NCBI GenBank assembly: GCA_900317685.1
Contig: ONHQ01000025.1
Coordinates: 1-45,353 of the forward strand
Length of the DNA: 45,353 nucleotides
Direction of reading: 5' to 3'
Source of the DNA: an uncultured Prevotella sp.
GTDB taxonomy: Bacteria; Bacteroidota; Bacteroidia; Bacteroidales; Bacteroidaceae
In this document: positions 41,601 to 45,353 of the stretch, one piece after another
How the letters are laid out: each line of letters begins with the position of its first letter
How positions within the stretch are numbered: the first letter of the stretch is position 1
The notes under the pieces: model-generated
What the model was told of the DNA's origin: nothing
The model's input: the letters and a program-made list of their open reading frames with translations, nothing else
The model's database searches: none
Translations under genes and position numbers: made by a program

Positions 41601-43031
41601 ATGAATGAATATTTCAGGAAGATGAAGGTAATCTCAGTCGGCAATAAACTCTATTTGACGGTACTCTCTCTCTTCGTGGTCTTTGCCGTGGCGTTCATTG
41701 TCTTTCAGCAGGCCAGGGAGAAACAATACAAGATAGGGCTGCTGGAATCGCGACTGGAGAGCTTCAATGCACAGGTGCATGAGGCGATCCATGGTAAGCA
41801 GCAACCGTTCGACAGCACCTTGACCGCTTTGGAGCACAGCTTTAACAACAAGGAGCTGCGCGTGACGCTTGTGCGTAAGGACGGACGTGTGCTCTACGAC
41901 AATTTCCGTCACAACTATGCTCACATGCCTAATCACGCCTCGCGTCCGGAAATTAAAGAGGCTCTGCGCCTGGGACACGGCACATCGCTCGCACGCCATA
42001 GCAGTACCTTAGACCGCGAGTATTTTTATTCCGCTACTTATTTCAGGGAAGACGGTATCGTTGTGCGCACGGCTCTGCCTTACGACAACAATCTGGCAAA
42101 GACGCTCCAGGCCGATCAGCACTTCATCTGGTTTGCTTTGGTGGTCATGGCGCTGCTGACACTCGTGCTCTACCGCTTTGTCAACCGCTTGGGTACGAAT
42201 ATCACCAAGCTTCGCATCTTTGCCTCACGCGCTGACCACAACGAGAGTTTGGAGACTGAGGACCTCGCGGCCTTCCCCGATGACGAGTTGGGCGAGATTG
42301 CCGAGCGTATCATCAAGATATATAAGCGCTTGCAGAGCACGCGGCGCGAACAGGACATCCTCAAGCGACAGCTCACGCAAAACGTGGCCCATGAGTTGAA
42401 GACGCCCGTGGCCAGCATTCAGGGCTATCTCGAAACCATACTTGAGAATCCCCATATCGACGAGCCTACCAAGGAGATGTTTCTCAAGCGCTGCTATGCG
42501 CAAAGCGAGCGCCTCACCTCGTTGCTGCGCGACATCTCCACGCTCAACCGGCTCGACGATGCACCTAACATGCAGAACTTCGAGGATGTCAATATCTCAG
42601 AGATGGTGCAGAACATCCAGAAGGAGACGGCCTTGCAGCTGGAGCAGCGCCACATGACGTTCCACAATTATCTGCCCGGAGAACTCATCGTCAAGGGCAA
42701 TCAGTCGCTGCTCTACAGTGTCTTCCGCAATCTCACCGACAACGCCATTGCCTATGCCGGCGAGGGCACGTCCATCACGCTCACCGCTGAGCGCCACACC
42801 GACTACTGGACGTTTGTCTTCAGCGACAATGGGGTAGGGGTGCCGCCCGAACATCTCTCGCGTCTCTTCGAGCGCTTCTATCGGGTCGACAAGGGACGCA
42901 GCCGCAAGATGGGAGGTACTGGCCTCGGCCTGGCCATCGTCAAGAACGCTATCCTATTGCATAAAGGTACCGTCAACGTGCGCAACAACCCTGATGGTGG
43001 TCTTCGCTTCACGTTTACCATAGCTATATAA
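41601..43031 (+). CDS. Membrane sensor histidine kinase, PhoR-like
   Basis: A 476-aa protein. TM1 is about 17-36 (YLTVLSLFVVFAVAFIVF) and TM2 about 174-195, enclosing a periplasmic sensor of about 135 residues. HisKA with His264 (NVAHELKTPVASIQGYLETI) and HATPase_c with N box (FRNLTDNAIAYAGEG) and G boxes (DNGVGVPPEHLSRLFERFYR, GGTGLGLAIVK) follow. It phosphorylates the regulator encoded just upstream. The signal is not readable; phosphate limitation is suggested by context. I see no clear terminator before the convergent protease gene. Confidence 0.93.
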   Translation: MNEYFRKMKVISVGNKLYLTVLSLFVVFAVAFIVFQQAREKQYKIGLLESRLESFNAQVHEAIHGKQQPFDSTLTALEHSFNNKELRVTLVRKDGRVLYDNFRHNYAHMPNHASRPEIKEALRLGHGTSLARHSSTLDREYFYSATYFREDGIVVRTALPYDNNLAKTLQADQHFIWFALVVMALLTLVLYRFVNRLGTNITKLRIFASRADHNESLETEDLAAFPDDELGEIAERIIKIYKRLQSTRREQDILKRQLTQNVAHELKTPVASIQGYLETILENPHIDEPTKEMFLKRCYAQSERLTSLLRDISTLNRLDDAPNMQNFEDVNISEMVQNIQKETALQLEQRHMTFHNYLPGELIVKGNQSLLYSVFRNLTDNAIAYAGEGTSITLTAERHTDYWTFVFSDNGVGVPPEHLSRLFERFYRVDKGRSRKMGGTGLGLAIVKNAILLHKGTVNVRNNPDGGLRFTFTIAI

Positions 43032-43087
43032 AAGATTCTCTCCGCATTCTATCCATGAGAGGAGGAGTCTTCATTGCATGTTTTTTC

Positions 43088-44260
43088 TTATCTTGTGAAG
43101 GGTACCTGTCGTTCCATTCCGTTTTGTCCTCTTACCGTCAGCGTGTAGGTCTGTCCCTCCACAAAGGGGTAACGACGGAAGTCGGCGAACGTGGCGACGG
43201 CTTTGCCGTCAATGGCCATGATGGTGTCGCCCTGGCGCAACCCTGCCCGGTACTCGTCACTGCTCTTTGTCAGCAGCCCGACTACGGGGCGTCCGTCTCT
43301 GTCCGGCACGTATGCGACGGTATAGGTTTTGTTGTTCACTTCCACGTTGTCACCGCCTTCGTAAGGCTGGAAGAAGATCTTGTGGCGGAAGCCGTTGATG
43401 ATCACCGTACCATAGCGCAGGATGCTTGCGCCGATGCGGCTGGCGCCCTGTGTGGTCATCGCTTTTACGTTTTTAAAAGAAAAGGTGTCCCATCGCAGTC
43501 GGTCGAGTTTCATAAACACTACCTCCGACGGACGCTCGGCACCTAACTGCCCAATCGTGAACGAACCGTTGACACGTTCCTCCACTTGGCTCTCCACATT
43601 CTTGCTCTTATAGGCGTGCACGTCGAAGCTCTCTTTGTTCATCGTGAAGAGCTGGGGCGAGCCCGTGTCGAAGAGCACCTCGTCGGTATGGCACTTAAAC
43701 GGACTGACAAGCACATAGGGTACGAACCACTTCAGCCGATAGTGCAACCCCACACCAGGCTCGCGGTCGAAGTAGTCGCGACGGTCGGTGAGGATTATGT
43801 ATCCCCGGCGTGCGTCGATCTTGCAGCACAAGCCTTTGTTGAGCAGGTCGAAGCCGAGGATGGCATCGTATGTGCGGCGCGTCGTCTGCGGGCGGAACAC
43901 CGAGGCAACATAGTGCTGGAGTGTCAGCTTGCCGATGGTCAGTGACGGCAACTCCACCACGGCTACCGTGTCGAGATTGCCGGCGGCGTCGCGACTGACG
44001 ACATTGCCCAACGGACGCAACCCTTGTATGCCACTGCCCATATAAACAGAGCCTTGGCTCGATCCTGTGTCGAGGTTGAAGCGGCAGGGACGTCCGCCCG
44101 CCGTGCCCATGATGTATATCTGATCGTCGACAACCTCTATAGGAATCGTGTCGACGAAGTTGGTCTGGGAAAAGGTGAAGCTGGTGTCGTAGCTGTGCAT
44201 CTGTGCCTTTGTGTACAGACAGAGCAGCAAGCCAACCAGCAGGATGATCGTTCTTCTCAT
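43088..44260 (-). CDS. Exported pepsin/retropepsin-like aspartic protease with PDZ domain
   Basis: A 390-aa protein with a signal peptide (LLLCLYTKAQ). Two catalytic DTG motifs occur in one chain: Asp64 (FNLDTGSSQ) and Asp198 (VLFDTGSPQ), with ILGFDLLNKG after the first and SILRYGTVIINGFRHKIFFQ after the second. A C-terminal PDZ domain (about 305-390: GLLTKSSDEYRAGLRQGDTI, MAIDGKAVATFADF) follows. Two lobes in a single chain give a self-contained active site. The start at 44260 is chosen because a longer open frame to 44854 runs antisense through the acetyltransferase gene. The plus-strand CAAAGTTA at 44285-44292 gives a -7 box. Location is periplasmic or outer surface; the target is unknown. 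Confidence 0.87.
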   Translation of the reverse strand: MRRTIILLVGLLLCLYTKAQMHSYDTSFTFSQTNFVDTIPIEVVDDQIYIMGTAGGRPCRFNLDTGSSQGSVYMGSGIQGLRPLGNVVSRDAAGNLDTVAVVELPSLTIGKLTLQHYVASVFRPQTTRRTYDAILGFDLLNKGLCCKIDARRGYIILTDRRDYFDREPGVGLHYRLKWFVPYVLVSPFKCHTDEVLFDTGSPQLFTMNKESFDVHAYKSKNVESQVEERVNGSFTIGQLGAERPSEVVFMKLDRLRWDTFSFKNVKAMTTQGASRIGASILRYGTVIINGFRHKIFFQPYEGGDNVEVNNKTYTVAYVPDRDGRPVVGLLTKSSDEYRAGLRQGDTIMAIDGKAVATFADFRRYPFVEGQTYTLTVRGQNGMERQVPFTR

Positions 44261-44312
44261 TTCTGCATGGTGTTTACTTTGCGGCAAAGTTACAAAATAA
44301 GTGCTATTGACG

Positions 44313-44343
44313 TTTGTCCTTTTGATGTTTTTTCTTAATTTTG
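44313..44343 (+). promoter_or_regulatory. Promoter of the sugar acetyltransferase gene
   Basis: TTTG at 44313-44316, 19 nt, then TAATTTTG at 44336-44343. It gives a very short leader before the ATG at 44357 or 44363. Confidence 0.6.
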
Positions 44344-44356
44344 TTGCCAAAACACG

Positions 44357-44938
44357 ATGACTATGAAAACAGAATTTGAGAAGATGCGCTCGCAGGAGCT
44401 CTATCGCATTGATGACCCAGAGTTGGAACAGAGTTGCAACGACACCAAGAAACTGATCTTGGCGTTTAACCGGACCACGTTGACCTCGCCCGATTACCGC
44501 GCGTTGCTGCGGCAGGTAGCACCGGGCATCCCTGACTCGTCGACGATCTGCCCGCCGTTTTTCTGCGACCATGCCAGCAGCAACCACATCGGGGAGCATG
44601 TGTTCATCAACTACAACTGTACGTTCCTCGGCGGGGCTGTCATCACCATTGGCAACCATGTGCTCATCGGACCTAACTGTCAGTTGCTCACGCCACAGCA
44701 TCCTATGAACTATCTCGACCGGCGCAAACCCATAGAGACGTCCTATCCGATCACTATTGGCGACGACACCTGGCTTGGCGGTGGCGTCACCGTCTTGCCC
44801 GGCGTGACGATCGGCAAGCGCTGCATCATCGGTGCCGGAGCCGTTGTCGTACATGACATTCCTGACGATAGCCTTGCTGTGGGCAACCCTGCTGTCGTGA
44901 AGCGTCGCCTCAATGATGAGAAGACAAAGACCGAATGA
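44357..44938 (+). CDS. Maltose/galactoside O-acetyltransferase-like hexapeptide enzyme
   Basis: A 193-aa protein of the LacA/Maa family. The N-terminal MAC-type region FEKMRSQELYRIDDPELEQS is followed by PPFFCDHASSNHIGEHVFIN, LLTPQHPMNYLDRR with the active-site His in TPQHP, and C-terminal hexapeptide repeats (GDDTWLGGGVTVLPGVTIG, IIGAGAVVVHDIPDDSLAVG). It transfers acetyl from acetyl-CoA to a sugar. The true substrate in this genome is unknown. It is a single gene, divergent from the aspartic protease. Confidence 0.92.
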   Translation: MTMKTEFEKMRSQELYRIDDPELEQSCNDTKKLILAFNRTTLTSPDYRALLRQVAPGIPDSSTICPPFFCDHASSNHIGEHVFINYNCTFLGGAVITIGNHVLIGPNCQLLTPQHPMNYLDRRKPIETSYPITIGDDTWLGGGVTVLPGVTIGKRCIIGAGAVVVHDIPDDSLAVGNPAVVKRRLNDEKTKTE

Positions 44939-45040
44939 TCTTTAGACATCAGCGCCTATTAGATAGAAAGGCCGTGGAGCAGATGATTGAAAGGCAGTGT
45001 AACATAGGGGCAAAGCCTTTTGGTGTCAGTACTACGGGCA

Positions 45041-45170
45041 GATTACTCCAGTACAAAGGCGTGATTACTCCAGTACAAAGCCGTGATTACTCCAGTACTT
45101 CACCGTAGTACTCAGTCGGTTTCGCCGCAGTCTTCCGTCTACATTCTCCGCAGTCTTCCGCCTAAAAAGG
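45041..45170. repeat. 22-bp tandem array near the window end
   Basis: Units of 22 bp start at 45041, 45063, 45085 and 45107 (gattactccagtacaaag then variable, then cgt), followed by two units of agtcttccg type at 45129 and 45152. The sequence is unlike the two arrays near 3.5 and 5.4 kb but the period is the same. Confidence 0.75.
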
Positions 45171-45189
45171 GATTTGAGTCACTCACTCT

Positions 45190-45296
45190 TGCAGTTTCGG
45201 GCTTCCGCCTCTCGTAGTGCTGGGCTTCCGCCTCGTAGTACTGGGTTCTCGGTCTTTCGTTGTGCTGGGTTCTGTATGTTGCTGCTCTGCAGCGAC
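45190..45296. repeat. Degenerate gggcttccgcc repeats ending in a REP-like hairpin
   Basis: Units of 21-24 bp (gggcttccgcctctcgtagtgct, then gggcttccgcctcgtagtact, then gggttctcggtctttcgttgtgct) lead into TTCTGTATG and the palindrome GCTGC-TCT-GCAGC at 45281-45293. The ending matches the block after the array at 3471-3588. No gene is seen from 44939 to the end of the window. Confidence 0.6.
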
Positions 45297-45353
45297 GCTA
45301 TTATCGCTGGCTTGCCCTTTCGCCGGTCTCGCGTGCCTTCTTGTTTTCCTTCT

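Noticed and set aside
44261-44854. N-terminal extension of the aspartic protease frame to 588 aa
   Set aside because: The extension runs antisense through the acetyltransferase gene. A signal peptide begins at 44260.

Overview
The window looks like a chromosomal segment from a member of the Bacteroidota, most likely Prevotellaceae (Prevotella sensu lato). The evidence is a SusC/SusD/SusE/SusF starch locus, TonB-dependent receptors with carboxypeptidase-like N-termini, lipoproteins with acidic residues just after the acylated Cys, DUF4248 and DUF3791/DUF3990 genes, and many promoters with the Bacteroidota -7 box TAnnTTTG. No rRNA, tRNA, CRISPR array or complete insertion sequence was seen. Genus-level identity is inferred, not shown.

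Layout. (1) 1-3430: PAP2 phosphatase, then an operon on the minus strand of a LacI-family regulator and an MFS sugar transporter. (2) 3471-5463: a repeat-rich island with a REP-associated tyrosine transposase (RAYT) gene between two different tandem arrays, both of 22-bp period. (3) 5671-17325: starch locus susC-susD-susE-susF, a decayed susF 3' end, two small AT-rich insertions (an unknown gene pair and a VapBC-type toxin-antitoxin pair) and a secreted GH13 alpha-amylase. (4) 17648-24156: split chromate transporter, purL, S24 repressor, DUF4248 gene. (5) 24457-43031: a phosphate-themed neighbourhood holding a TonB receptor with a partner lipoprotein, a Pit-PhoU transporter, a cytoplasmic LRR/Lys-rich protein with PPK1 and PPX, a phosphate-selective-porin homologue and a PhoB/PhoR-type two-component system. 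Serine acetyltransferase, YitT, a DUF3791-DUF3990-DUF3791 module and an OmpA lipoprotein are interspersed. (6) 43088-45353: aspartic protease with PDZ domain, sugar O-acetyltransferase, and a third 22-bp-period repeat region.

Two regulatory patterns stand out. First, three LacI-type palindromes lie upstream of the regulator gene, susC and the amylase gene. The operator begins exactly 68 bp upstream of the first base of the -7 box in all three, on both strands, and none of these promoters has a correctly spaced TTG -33 element. This argues for a LacI-family activator that turns on a starch regulon including itself. Second, a 27-bp motif of about 11-bp direct repeats (GTTAC/TTACAAT type) is shared at 23 of 27 positions between the Pit promoter and the LRR-PPK1-PPX promoter, with weaker versions at the porin and TonB-receptor promoters. 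I infer a Pho-box-like site for the neighbouring PhoB-type regulator.

Other points of interest are the Lys/Glu/Ala-rich tail on the protein encoded just upstream of PPK1, a C-terminal Rossmann/SLOG-like extension on the RAYT, and three 22-bp-period arrays of unrelated sequence.
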